A model generated the notes under the pieces. It did no database searches, was not told the DNA's origin, and was given only the letters and a program-made list of their open reading frames with translations. DNA of 11,920 nucleotides from an uncultured Clostridia bacterium (GTDB lineage: Bacteria > Bacillota > Clostridia > Oscillospirales > CAG-272): assembly GCA_945936265.1 (NCBI GenBank), contig CAMETB010000034.1, positions 1-11,920 on the forward strand, given 5' to 3'. Within the stretch, counting starts at the first letter, position 1; each line of letters opens with the position of its first letter. Both the position numbers and the translations under genes were made by a program. Positions 1 to 6,728 of this stretch are shown here, piece after piece.

Positions 1-1458
1 AAAACTCTTTGACTCTATATTATTGTATCCGTAAATTCTCGCTATCTCCTCGGCGATATCGTTCATACACTCGACATCGGAGCGGTAAGACGGGACATAA
101 ATTTTTCCGTCCTTTACCTCAAAGCAGAGCTTTTCAAGTGTTTCTTTCATATACTGTTCATCAAGAGATGTTCCGAGGAAGCCGTCTATCCTCTTTGCGT
201 CAAGGTCAAGTACGGTCTGCTTTTTCGGCTCGGGATAAACATCCACCGTGCCGTCAACTACCGTGCCTGCGCCGAGCAACTGAACAAGTTCGCAAGCGCG
301 CTCGATAGCCGGAAGAGCTGTTTCGGGATCTATTCCCTTTTCAAATCTTGACGACGCCTCGGTCCTCATACCGAGTGAGCGCGAGGTAACTCTTACGCTT
401 GCGCCGTTGAAGTTTGCGCTCTCAAAGACTACCGTTTCGGTATCGTTTGTTATTTCGCTGTTTGCTCCGCCCATAACGCCCGCCAGAGCAACCGCCTTTT
501 TCTCGTCGGCTATGACGAGCATTCCCTTTCTTAAAACGTGGTCAATATCGTCAAGCGATTTGAAGTTTTCGTTTTCCCTTGCCTCTCTTACTATTATGTG
601 AGAGCCCTCAAGACACTTATAGTCAAATGCGTGCATGGGCTGACCGTATTCAAGCATAACGTAATTGGTTATATCTACGATATTATTTATGGGACGGACG
701 CCCGAGGCGCGAAGCCTCATTCTCATCCAGAGCGGTGAAGGCTCGATCTTTATATCCTTGACGACCTTTGCCGCATATCTTGAGCACAGTTTCGATTCAA
801 TATCTACCTTTATATAATTATCTACGCTGTCCCCATCGTTGGTCTTTTTTACGCTCGGCGTGGGAAGATTCATTTTTCTGTCAAAAGAAGCCGCAGTTTC
901 CCTTGCAAGCCCTATGATGCTTAAACAGTCGGGACGATTGGGGGTTATCTCAAAATCAACCACATCGTCACGGAGCATAAGTGCGTCCCTTATGTCCATA
1001 CCGAGTTTGAAATCGCCCATACCGTTCATTATAAATATACCGTTCTCTATTGCATTCGGCATATCGTGGAGAGTCAGGTTAAGCTCGCCTATTGAGCAGA
1101 GCATTCCGTTTGATGCAACGCCTCTTAATTTGCCGGCTTTTATGATAACTCCGCCTGGCAGACGCGACGGCGCCTTGGCAACGGGAACTATCGCGCCCTC
1201 GAATACGTTTTGCGCGCCCGTTACTATCTGCACCTCGTTCTCCTCACCGATGTCAAGCATGCATATCTGAAGGTGATCGGAGTTTTCGTGCTTTGATATT
1301 TTCGTTATTTTACCGACGACGACGTTTTCTATATCGTCACCGAGAGTTTCGTATCCCTCGACCTTGGAACCGGTATCCGTCATTCTGTCGCAGTAGTCTT
1401 TGTTGTTTATATCGCTGACGTCAACGAAGTCGCCGAGCCATTTTCTTGATAAAATCAT
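1..1458 (-). CDS. pheT: Phenylalanine--tRNA ligase beta subunit (3' end cut by window edge)
   Basis: This is the beta subunit of the alpha2-beta2 cytoplasmic enzyme that charges tRNA-Phe; the beta chain binds tRNA and edits mischarged Tyr-tRNA-Phe. The window holds the first 486 codons and the frame is still open at base 1. The family is about 800 residues, so the C-terminal catalytic-like and anticodon-binding domains lie outside. Visible domains are an EMAP/OB-type tRNA-binding domain at about residues 44-150 (IVTGAQNV at 78-85), the B3/B4 editing domain at about 213-385 (GVMGGANSEI, FESANFNG, RTEASSRFEKGID) and a B5 domain at about 412-480 (EEIARIYGYNNI). The start is the ATG at 1458, giving MILSRKWLGDFVDV, the usual family start. 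GGAGG at 1467-1471 is 8 nt upstream and directly follows the pheS stop. An ATG at 1465 is out of frame and too near this site. The two genes are 13 nt apart and surely cotranscribed. Confidence 0.97.
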   Translation of the reverse strand, partial: MILSRKWLGDFVDVSDINNKDYCDRMTDTGSKVEGYETLGDDIENVVVGKITKISKHENSDHLQICMLDIGEENEVQIVTGAQNVFEGAIVPVAKAPSRLPGGVIIKAGKLRGVASNGMLCSIGELNLTLHDMPNAIENGIFIMNGMGDFKLGMDIRDALMLRDDVVDFEITPNRPDCLSIIGLARETAASFDRKMNLPTPSVKKTNDGDSVDNYIKVDIESKLCSRYAAKVVKDIKIEPSPLWMRMRLRASGVRPINNIVDITNYVMLEYGQPMHAFDYKCLEGSHIIVREARENENFKSLDDIDHVLRKGMLVIADEKKAVALAGVMGGANSEITNDTETVVFESANFNGASVRVTSRSLGMRTEASSRFEKGIDPETALPAIERACELVQLLGAGTVVDGTVDVYPEPKKQTVLDLDAKRIDGFLGTSLDEQYMKETLEKLCFEVKDGKIYVPSYRSDVECMNDIAEEIARIYGYNNIESKSF

Positions 1459-1471
1459 CGTTCATACCTCC

Positions 1472-2485
1472 TTAAAACTGTTCGAGGAAACGCGCGTTGT
1501 TCTCGTAAAGCAGACGCATATCGTCAATGCCGTACTTGCACATTACTATACGTTCAATACCCATACCGAACGCAAAACCCGTATATATATCCGGGTCTAT
1601 TCCGCAATTTCTCAGGACGTTGGGATGTACCATTCCGGCCCCGAGTATCTCTATCCAGCCCTCGCCCTTGCAAAGACGGCACCCCTTGCCTCCACAGACA
1701 AAGCATGATACGTCAACCTCGGCGGACGGCTCCGTAAACGGAAAGTGGTGCGGGCGCAGGCGTATTCTGGTCTTTTCTCCAAACATGGTTTTTGCAAAGG
1801 TTTCAAGCATACTGCAAAGGTTGCCCATCGTTATTCCCTTGTCGACGACAAGTCCTTCAAGTTGGTGGAAAAGAGGAGAGTGGCTACCGTCAACCTCATC
1901 CGAGCGATAAACGCGCCCGGGTGAAATTATTCTTATAGGCGGTTGTTGTTTTTCCATTACTCTTGCCTGAACGGGAGAAGTCTGTGAGCGGAGCAGAATT
2001 TTATCCGTTATATAGAATGTATCCTGCGTATCTCTTGCGGGATGATTTTCGGGTATATTGAGTGCCTGGAAGTTGTAGTAGTCATACTCTACCTCAGGTC
2101 CCTCGGCTATCGAAAATCCCATTCCTATGAATATATCCTCCATCTCCCTCTGCACCTGTGTAAGCGGGTGGAGCTTGCCTAACTTTTGCTTTCTGCCCGG
2201 CACGGTAATGTCAATCTTTTCTTTTTCAAGTGCTTCGGAAAGTGCCTTTGCTTTCTGCTTTTCTGCAAGCGCGGCTATCTTTTCCTCTATTGTAGCCCTT
2301 ACCTCATTTGCAAGTTGCCCCATTCTCGGTCTTTCCTCGGCGGAAAGCTGCCCCATTGAGCGAAGAACAGATGTAAGTTCTCCCTTTTTGCCGAGGTATT
2401 TTATTCTTATTTCCTCGATGTTGCAATCCTGCGCGTCAAGCGCGGTGAGCGCTTCTTCTCTGATTTTTTTAAGAGTTTCTTCCAT
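1472..2485 (-). CDS. pheS: Phenylalanine--tRNA ligase alpha subunit
   Basis: This is the catalytic alpha subunit of phenylalanyl-tRNA synthetase, a class II enzyme that activates phenylalanine with ATP and transfers it to tRNA-Phe. The protein is 337 residues, a normal length. The N-terminal 1-90 is a charged helical, coiled-coil tRNA-binding arm. The catalytic core follows, with GPEVEYDYYNFQALNIP (129-145), motif 2 (GRVYRSDEVDGSHSPLFHQLEG, 190-211) and motif 3 (GFAFGMGIER, 303-312). A four-cysteine cluster at C261, C264, C269 and C272 (CFVCGGKGC..C), common in bacterial PheS, precedes WIEILGAGMVHPNVL. The chosen start is the ATG at 2485, with AAGGAG at 2495-2500 nine nt upstream. The frame stays open to 2575, but that extension would lie inside the T-box terminator and add a non-family peptide. 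It is the first gene of the pheST operon. Confidence 0.98.
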   Translation of the reverse strand: MEETLKKIREEALTALDAQDCNIEEIRIKYLGKKGELTSVLRSMGQLSAEERPRMGQLANEVRATIEEKIAALAEKQKAKALSEALEKEKIDITVPGRKQKLGKLHPLTQVQREMEDIFIGMGFSIAEGPEVEYDYYNFQALNIPENHPARDTQDTFYITDKILLRSQTSPVQARVMEKQQPPIRIISPGRVYRSDEVDGSHSPLFHQLEGLVVDKGITMGNLCSMLETFAKTMFGEKTRIRLRPHHFPFTEPSAEVDVSCFVCGGKGCRLCKGEGWIEILGAGMVHPNVLRNCGIDPDIYTGFAFGMGIERIVMCKYGIDDMRLLYENNARFLEQF

Positions 2486-2515
2486 ACTATAATACTCCTT
2501 GTGATTATTTTTTAC

Positions 2516-2543
2516 AAATAAAAAAGCCCCTGTGAAAACAGGG
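2516..2543 (-). terminator. Conditional terminator of the pheST T-box leader
   Basis: Read on the minus strand, CCCTGT, loop TTTC, then ACAGGG (arms at 2538-2543 and 2528-2533) is followed by GGC and a T-rich run down to 2516. It lies 17 nt beyond the T-box motif and 31 nt before the pheS ATG. This is the place for the terminator that competes with the antiterminator when tRNA-Phe is fully charged. Confidence 0.9.
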
Positions 2544-2769
2544 ACGAACAAACAAATGCCCGCGGTACCACCCACGTTCCGATAAACCGGCGCTCAAAAG
2601 GCATACAACCTTTTTGTCTGTAACGGGACGCCCGTTGCCGCCTACTCTTATTTCAACGGCACTGCTCCAAAGCGAAACGCACCTCCCCTTTTGCCGGACC
2701 GCTTTCAGCCATGGCGGACCTCTCTTTTGCAAAACTTATGAGTCAGTGCAACTTTTTCATAGCATTTAC
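2516..2769 (-). promoter_or_regulatory. T-box leader (riboswitch) of pheST, Phe specifier UUC
   Basis: This leader RNA senses uncharged tRNA-Phe and controls transcription into pheST. The conserved T-box GGGTGGTACCGCGG is read on the minus strand at 2573-2560 and should pair with the tRNA acceptor end. Upstream, Stem I can be traced: GCACTG (2749-2744) pairs with CAGTGC (2664-2659), enclosing the AGAGAGGT element, a distal hairpin (GTCCGCC...GGCTGAAAGCGG) and the specifier region. The specifier reads TTC at 2676-2674, followed by a purine and then CTTTGGAGCAG, the usual 3' side of a specifier loop. This fits phenylalanine and the downstream genes. A terminator follows the T-box. The helices and motifs are seen directly; the switching mechanism is known for the family. 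Confidence 0.95.
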
Positions 2770-2775
2770 ATTGTG

Positions 2776-2804
2776 ATTGTAGCATACATTTTTCATAAAA
2801 TCAA
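2776..2804 (-). promoter_or_regulatory. Sigma-A-type promoter of the pheST T-box transcript
   Basis: On the minus strand the -35 is TTGATT (2804-2799), the spacer is 17 nt and the -10 is TACAAT (2781-2776). Expected initiation is near 2769, about 20 nt before the base of Stem I. Both boxes are close to consensus. It is divergent from the htrA promoter, with about 50 bp between the two -35 boxes. Confidence 0.85.
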
Positions 2805-2852
2805 GATTATTTTTTTCTTTTTTCAAATATTTTTTCAAGCCTCGTCATAAAA

Positions 2853-2880
2853 CTGTCACATTTATGGGATAGAATATAAT
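2853..2880 (+). promoter_or_regulatory. Probable sigma-A-type promoter of the HtrA-family gene
   Basis: The -10 is a perfect TATAAT (2875-2880). The best -35 is CTGTCA (2853-2858), matching consensus at four of six positions with a 16-nt spacer. Expected initiation is near 2887, giving a leader of about 40 nt. The weak -35 leaves room for activation, but no clear operator was found. Confidence 0.65.
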
Positions 2881-2925
2881 TGTAATAAAAAACAGGTGGT
2901 ATTTTCCACGGGAAGGAAATTTTTA

Positions 2926-4203
2926 ATGTCTGATTATATTTACAGTAATAATTTCTCTTCGGAACCTGACAAAAATTCAAGCGAACCGATAAATTTATAT
3001 TTCGAGGCGGAGCGCAACCGCACGAAGCCTATAAAGAAGAGAACGATAGCGCTTATCTGCTCTTTGTGCATTCTCTTTTCGGGCATTGCCGGCGGTGTCG
3101 GAGCAGCGATTGTAAACCGTTCTCAGAAAGACAGTTCCGCTGCAATTACCCAAGTTAAGGTTGCCACAATTTATCAAAGCCCAAAAAACAATAACATCGC
3201 AAGTACAGAAATCAATGACCTTGCGGCTGCTAACGAAAGCGCTGTTAAATCGTTGCCCGACGTCATAGCAGACGTCAGTGAAAGCGTTGTCGAAATAAAG
3301 ACGCAGTACACCACTACCGATAGATTTAATCGTAAGTATGTAGTGAACGGTGCAGGCAGCGGAGTTATAATAGGCTCTTTTCCAAAAGAAGGCTCATCAA
3401 ATGAGCGTGACGGCTACTATATAATAACAAATGCCCACGTAATCACTGATGACAATGACAAAGAAGCTACCACTATTGTAGTAGCGTTAAAAGACGGAAC
3501 CGAATGCAGCGCAACCGTAAGGGGCTACGATTCCGATATGGATATTGCTATTCTTATGATAGAAGAAGATAAAGAACTTTGTGTTGCTCATTTTCCATAT
3601 TATGATCCGAGCAACCCCGATGATTCGGAAAAATTACGAGTGGGTGAAACGGTTATCGCCATCGGTAATCCTCTCGGTGAACTCGGCGGAAGCGTAACGA
3701 CAGGCATCATAAGCGCACTTGACCGTGAGATATCCGTCGACAGTAAAAAAATGAATCTTCTTCAGATAGATGCGGCAATAAATCCCGGCAACTCCGGCGG
3801 CGGACTTTTCAATATGAATGGCGAACTTATAGGGATAGTAAACGCAAAATTTGTCGATGAAGATGTGGAAGGCATAGGCTTTGCTATTCCCGCAAGCGAC
3901 GCACGCAGGTTCTCGGAAGATATTATCAGTTGCGGATCCATAAAGAATTATATAGGACTTTACAGCAGTCAGGATATAGCAACGAGATCTGTGTATGTGA
4001 CAAAACTTGAAGAAGGCTATAACGACGATGTTCTCGCTGAGGGTGATATTATCGTTTCAATAAACGGAAACAGTATATCGTCTTATAATGATATTGCCTA
4101 CTATGTTAAAAGGGCAAACATCGGTGATAAACTTGACTTTACCATTAAAAGAAGCGGAAAAGAAATGACGGTACAAGTCACGGTTTATGACAGAACGCAA
4201 TAA
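2926..4203 (+). CDS. Membrane-anchored HtrA/DegP-family serine protease with one PDZ domain
   Basis: This is an S1C-family protease expected to degrade misfolded proteins on the outer face of the cytoplasmic membrane. The product is 425 residues. A cytoplasmic tail of about 38 residues ending in basic residues (KPIKKRT) is followed by one membrane segment at about 41-63, then a linker to about 105. The trypsin-like domain carries the full triad: His171 (ITNAHV), Asp206 (DSDMDIAIL) and Ser290 (NPGNSGGGLF). A single PDZ domain occupies about 343-421 (EGDIIVSINGNSISSYNDIAYYV). The length and layout match Gram-positive HtrA/HtrB/YyxA proteins. The start is the ATG at 2926, with GGAAGGA at 2911-2917 eight nt upstream. 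An in-frame GTG at 2896 lacks a placed ribosome site. A two-component system follows 167 bp downstream under its own promoter. Confidence 0.95.
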   Translation: MSDYIYSNNFSSEPDKNSSEPINLYFEAERNRTKPIKKRTIALICSLCILFSGIAGGVGAAIVNRSQKDSSAAITQVKVATIYQSPKNNNIASTEINDLAAANESAVKSLPDVIADVSESVVEIKTQYTTTDRFNRKYVVNGAGSGVIIGSFPKEGSSNERDGYYIITNAHVITDDNDKEATTIVVALKDGTECSATVRGYDSDMDIAILMIEEDKELCVAHFPYYDPSNPDDSEKLRVGETVIAIGNPLGELGGSVTTGIISALDREISVDSKKMNLLQIDAAINPGNSGGGLFNMNGELIGIVNAKFVDEDVEGIGFAIPASDARRFSEDIISCGSIKNYIGLYSSQDIATRSVYVTKLEEGYNDDVLAEGDIIVSINGNSISSYNDIAYYVKRANIGDKLDFTIKRSGKEMTVQVTVYDRTQ

Positions 4204-4235
4204 AACAGCACTATCTTCTCTCTCCTTCAAAATAT

Positions 4236-4284
4236 CCGGAATACAGCACAAAATTTTTCCCGAAATTGCGTGCTGTATTTCGGG
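4236..4284. repeat. Long dyad with two mutually exclusive hairpins between htrA and the two-component operon
   Basis: CCGGAATACAGCAC (4236-4249) and GTGCTGTATTTCGG (4270-4283) form a 14-bp stem, with one G-U pair in plus-strand RNA, around a 20-nt loop. The loop can extend the stem internally (AATTT/AAATT). The right arm also takes part in a rival perfect 8-bp hairpin, CCCGAAAT (4259-4266) with ATTTCGGG (4277-4284). No T-tract follows, so neither is a standard terminator. The dyad ends 6 nt before the -35 box of the next promoter, so it may be an operator, an mRNA 3'-end structure, or both. Confidence 0.7.
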
Positions 4285-4289
4285 TTATG

Positions 4290-4318
4290 TAGACATTTCC
4301 GTTCAGATATGTTATACT
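4290..4318 (+). promoter_or_regulatory. Sigma-A-type promoter of the two-component operon
   Basis: The -35 is TAGACA (4290-4295, five of six to consensus), the spacer is 17 nt and the -10 is TATACT (4313-4318). Expected initiation is near 4325, leaving a leader of about 45 nt before the response regulator start at 4371. It gives the regulator pair transcription independent of htrA, although read-through from htrA remains possible. Confidence 0.75.
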
Positions 4319-4370
4319 TGATACGGAATTTATATATTTCAATTTTATTATTTATGCGAGGTGAAAGACA

Positions 4371-5069
4371 ATGTACAACATTTTGGTCGTTGACGATGAA
4401 GAGATGATAAGAAAACTTATCAGAAAGTATGCGGAATTTGAGGGACATACGGTAACAGAAGCCGTTGACGGAATGGACGCGGTCTCAAAGTTCAAAGACG
4501 GCAATTTCGACATTATAATAATGGATATTATGATGCCGGAACTTGACGGATTTTCCGCTTGCCGTGAGATAAGAAAGACTTCCGACGTGCCGATTATAAT
4601 GCTCTCGGCAAGAGGCGAGGAGTACGACAAGATAAACGGTTTTGAAATAGGTATAGACGACTACGTCGTAAAGCCGTTTTCTCCAAAGGAACTTATGCTC
4701 CGTGTTGACGCCATAATGAAGCGCGCAAGAGAAAAAGAAAAGGCACCTGAAAGCAAAAATGAAATCGTTTCTCTTGCAAACGGAGGTCTTGTTGCCGATC
4801 TTACCGCACGGATAGTGTATGTTGACGGCAAGCGCGTCGACATGTCACCGAAAGAATACGAACTTTTCTTCTATATGCTCAAAAACAAAAATATTGCCCT
4901 GTCAAGAGACAAACTCCTTCAGGATGTGTGGGGATACGACTTTTTCGGAGATGACAGAACTCTTGACACCCATATAAAAATTTTGAGAAAGAGCCTCGGA
5001 AAATACAGCGATTTTATAGTAACTCTTCGCGGTATCGGATACCGTTTTGAAGAAAAAGAGATAGTATGA
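4371..5069 (+). CDS. OmpR/PhoB-family response regulator
   Basis: This is a DNA-binding response regulator of 232 residues, a typical length. The N-terminal receiver (about 1-118) has the acidic pair D8/D9, the phospho-acceptor Asp52 (IIIMDIMMPELDG), Ser79 in the usual Ser/Thr position and Lys101 (VVKPFSPKEL). The C-terminal winged-helix domain (about 130-230) shows DMSPKEYELFFYML, SRDKLLQDVWGYDFFGDDRTLDTHI, KILRKSLG and the terminal TLRGIGYRFE hairpin. All catalytic residues are present, so it should be active. The start ATG is preceded by GAGGTG at 4358-4363, seven nt away. The stop overlaps the kinase start (ATGA), so the pair is translationally coupled. The target genes are unknown; the adjacent htrA is a natural candidate by position only. 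Confidence 0.96.
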   Translation: MYNILVVDDEEMIRKLIRKYAEFEGHTVTEAVDGMDAVSKFKDGNFDIIIMDIMMPELDGFSACREIRKTSDVPIIMLSARGEEYDKINGFEIGIDDYVVKPFSPKELMLRVDAIMKRAREKEKAPESKNEIVSLANGGLVADLTARIVYVDGKRVDMSPKEYELFFYMLKNKNIALSRDKLLQDVWGYDFFGDDRTLDTHIKILRKSLGKYSDFIVTLRGIGYRFEEKEIV

Positions 5070-6544
5070 AAAAGAAGGAAAAGCAGAAAAGGCACCTGTC
5101 TATCAAATCGAGTATTTTTATATCTATGTCAGTGCTTGTCGTGGTTATGCTCGCAATACTGTGGCTGACGCAGTCTGTCTTCCTTTCACATATATACAGA
5201 TACACGAAAAAGAATGAAACGGAACATGCCGCAAGCATAATAGTTGACAATATAGATAACGAAAATCTTAGCTTGCTGATAGAAAAATTGTCCGTCGAAT
5301 ACGACCTTTGTGCAGAGGTAATACGGTATCCCGGTGATAAGGAAGTCCTTTACGATTCGCATTTTCTCAACGATTGCATTATTCATAAACTGCAATTTGA
5401 AGATACTCTTCTTGATTTCTGGTACGACAAGGCTCAGAATAACGGAGGAAAATATATCGATATACTACCGAGGGACAAGTTCAGAGAATTCGGATATGAT
5501 CCCGATGATTTTCAGGGAGATGTTCCAAAAAGAGGCGGCGACGCAAACTGTGTCATTTCGGTAAATCTTGCCACCACCTCCGACGGAGGCTCCGTTATGG
5601 TGATCTTAAACTCCTTCGTTATGCCGGTTGACGCAACCGTCAGGACAATAAACCTCCAACTTATTGTCATAACGATAGTAATGCTTGCTTCCGCATTTAT
5701 GATAGCGTATGTATTATCAAGGAGACTTTCATTGCCTATTGAAAAGATAAACAAGGAAGCAAAAAATCTTGCATGCGCAAATTATGATGTTGCTTTCCCG
5801 AAAGAAGGCCCTTTGGAGATACGTGAACTTGCAGATACGCTTAACCATACCGCAAAAGAACTTTCCAAGGTAGATGCCATGCAAAAGGAGCTTATCGCCA
5901 ATATATCGCACGACTTAAGGACTCCTCTTACCATGATTTCGGGTTACAGCGAGGTTATGCGGGATATTCCCGGTGAGAACACACCTGAAAATATGCAGGT
6001 AATTATAGACGAAACCGCAAGGCTTTCATCTCTTGTAAACGATCTTCTTGATGTTTCAAGGCTTCAGTCCGGAACGCAGAAACTGAATCTTAAACGGCTC
6101 AATATTACCGAGGCGATAAGATCGGTAATAAAACGGTACGACAAACTCGTTTCTCATAACGGATATATTATAAATTTCGTGTATGACGAGGATGTATTTA
6201 TAAACGCCGACGAAGTGCGTATTTTGCAGGTAATATACAACCTTATGAACAACGCCATAAACTATACGGGAGAGGATAAAACCGTAACCGTAAAGCAAGA
6301 GGTAAAAGAAGGGATTGTCCGCATATCCGTCATAGATACGGGAGAGGGCATTGCCGAAAAGGATCTTCCGCTTATATGGGACAGATATTACAAGGTTGAC
6401 AAGGTTCATAAAAGAGCGCATATCGGAACAGGACTTGGTCTTTCGATAGTAAAGAATATACTTCTTCTCCATGGCTCACGCTTCGGAGTTTCAAGCGAGA
6501 TCGGCAAAGGAAGTAACTTCTGGTTTGAATTTAAGATATTATAA
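5066..6544 (+). CDS. Membrane sensor histidine kinase, partner of the upstream response regulator
   Basis: This 492-residue kinase should autophosphorylate on His and pass the phosphate to Asp52 of its partner. The order is: a short basic tail, TM1 (about 17-41), an external sensor region (about 42-195), TM2 (about 196-216), a HAMP linker (about 217-268), HisKA (about 270-335) with His282 in ANISHDLRTPLTM, and HATPase_c (about 380-492). The latter has an N box (NLMNNAINYT, 392-401), a G1 box (DTGEGIA, 424-430), an F-like segment (IWDRYYKVDK) and a G2 box (GTGLGLS, 454-460). All are intact. The external region, about 150 residues, shows no motif I can assign to a ligand class; it could be PAS/Cache-like. 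The gene overlaps the regulator stop by 4 nt and ends at a strong terminator. Confidence 0.96.
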   Translation: MKKKEKQKRHLSIKSSIFISMSVLVVVMLAILWLTQSVFLSHIYRYTKKNETEHAASIIVDNIDNENLSLLIEKLSVEYDLCAEVIRYPGDKEVLYDSHFLNDCIIHKLQFEDTLLDFWYDKAQNNGGKYIDILPRDKFREFGYDPDDFQGDVPKRGGDANCVISVNLATTSDGGSVMVILNSFVMPVDATVRTINLQLIVITIVMLASAFMIAYVLSRRLSLPIEKINKEAKNLACANYDVAFPKEGPLEIRELADTLNHTAKELSKVDAMQKELIANISHDLRTPLTMISGYSEVMRDIPGENTPENMQVIIDETARLSSLVNDLLDVSRLQSGTQKLNLKRLNITEAIRSVIKRYDKLVSHNGYIINFVYDEDVFINADEVRILQVIYNLMNNAINYTGEDKTVTVKQEVKEGIVRISVIDTGEGIAEKDLPLIWDRYYKVDKVHKRAHIGTGLGLSIVKNILLLHGSRFGVSSEIGKGSNFWFEFKIL

Positions 6545-6548
6545 AACC

Positions 6549-6582
6549 AACACGGACGGATTTTATCTCCGTCCGTGTTTTT
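6549..6582 (+). terminator. Intrinsic terminator after the two-component operon
   Basis: A perfect 12-bp stem, AACACGGACGGA (6549-6560) with TCCGTCCGTGTT (6568-6579), encloses the 7-nt loop TTTTATC and runs into a T tract. It starts 5 nt after the kinase stop. The minus-strand reading has a weaker TTGGTTTTAT tail, so modest activity towards the convergent S1-gene transcript is possible. Confidence 0.93.
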
Positions 6583-6590
6583 ATTAAAGC

Positions 6591-6610
6591 GGCGGGGGCA
6601 AGCCCACGCC
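6591..6610. repeat. GC-rich near-perfect palindrome
   Basis: GGCGGGGGC, AA, GCCCACGCC pairs over nine positions with a single G/A mismatch around a two-base centre. It lies between the kinase terminator and the tandem repeat. It looks like a short dispersed intergenic palindrome rather than a terminator, since no T run follows on either strand. Confidence 0.6.
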
Positions 6611-6613
6611 CTG

Positions 6614-6724
6614 CTACGGAAACCCCAAAAAAGTGAAAAGCACTTTTCGAGGACCCCTACCACGGGAACCCCAAAAAGTGAAAAGCACTTTTCGAGGACC
6701 CCTACTACGGGAAACCCTACCACC
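6614..6724. repeat. Short tandem repeat of about 46 bp with an internal hairpin
   Basis: Two nearly identical units (cores at 6623-6660 and 6669-6705, period about 46 bp) are followed by a partial third at 6706-6720. Each core reads CCCCAAAAA, then GTGAAAAGCACTTTT, then CGAGGACCCCTAC. The units differ mainly by one A in the A-run and by small changes in the CTAC(C/T)ACGGGAA joint. Inside each, AAAAGTG and CACTTTT can form a 7-bp hairpin. No open frame here resembles a gene. The array ends a few bases before the S1 gene stop, in a junction between convergent genes. Confidence 0.8.
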
Positions 6725-6728
6725 GTTT

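Noticed and set aside
839..1270. A 143-codon plus-strand open frame inside pheT
   Set aside because: It is antisense to well-conserved PheT domains and its peptide has no family character.
2486..2575. N-terminal extension of pheS by 30 residues
   Set aside because: It would translate the T-box terminator and T-box motif, has no ribosome site, and does not resemble PheS. The ATG at 2485 has a well-placed AAGGAG.
2896..2925. Upstream GTG start for the HtrA-family gene
   Set aside because: It lies only about 10 nt from the predicted transcription start, whereas the ATG at 2926 has GGAAGGA at the right distance.
6614..6724. CRISPR-like array
   Set aside because: The units are directly adjacent with no variable spacers, only two and a partial copy exist, and no cas gene is nearby.
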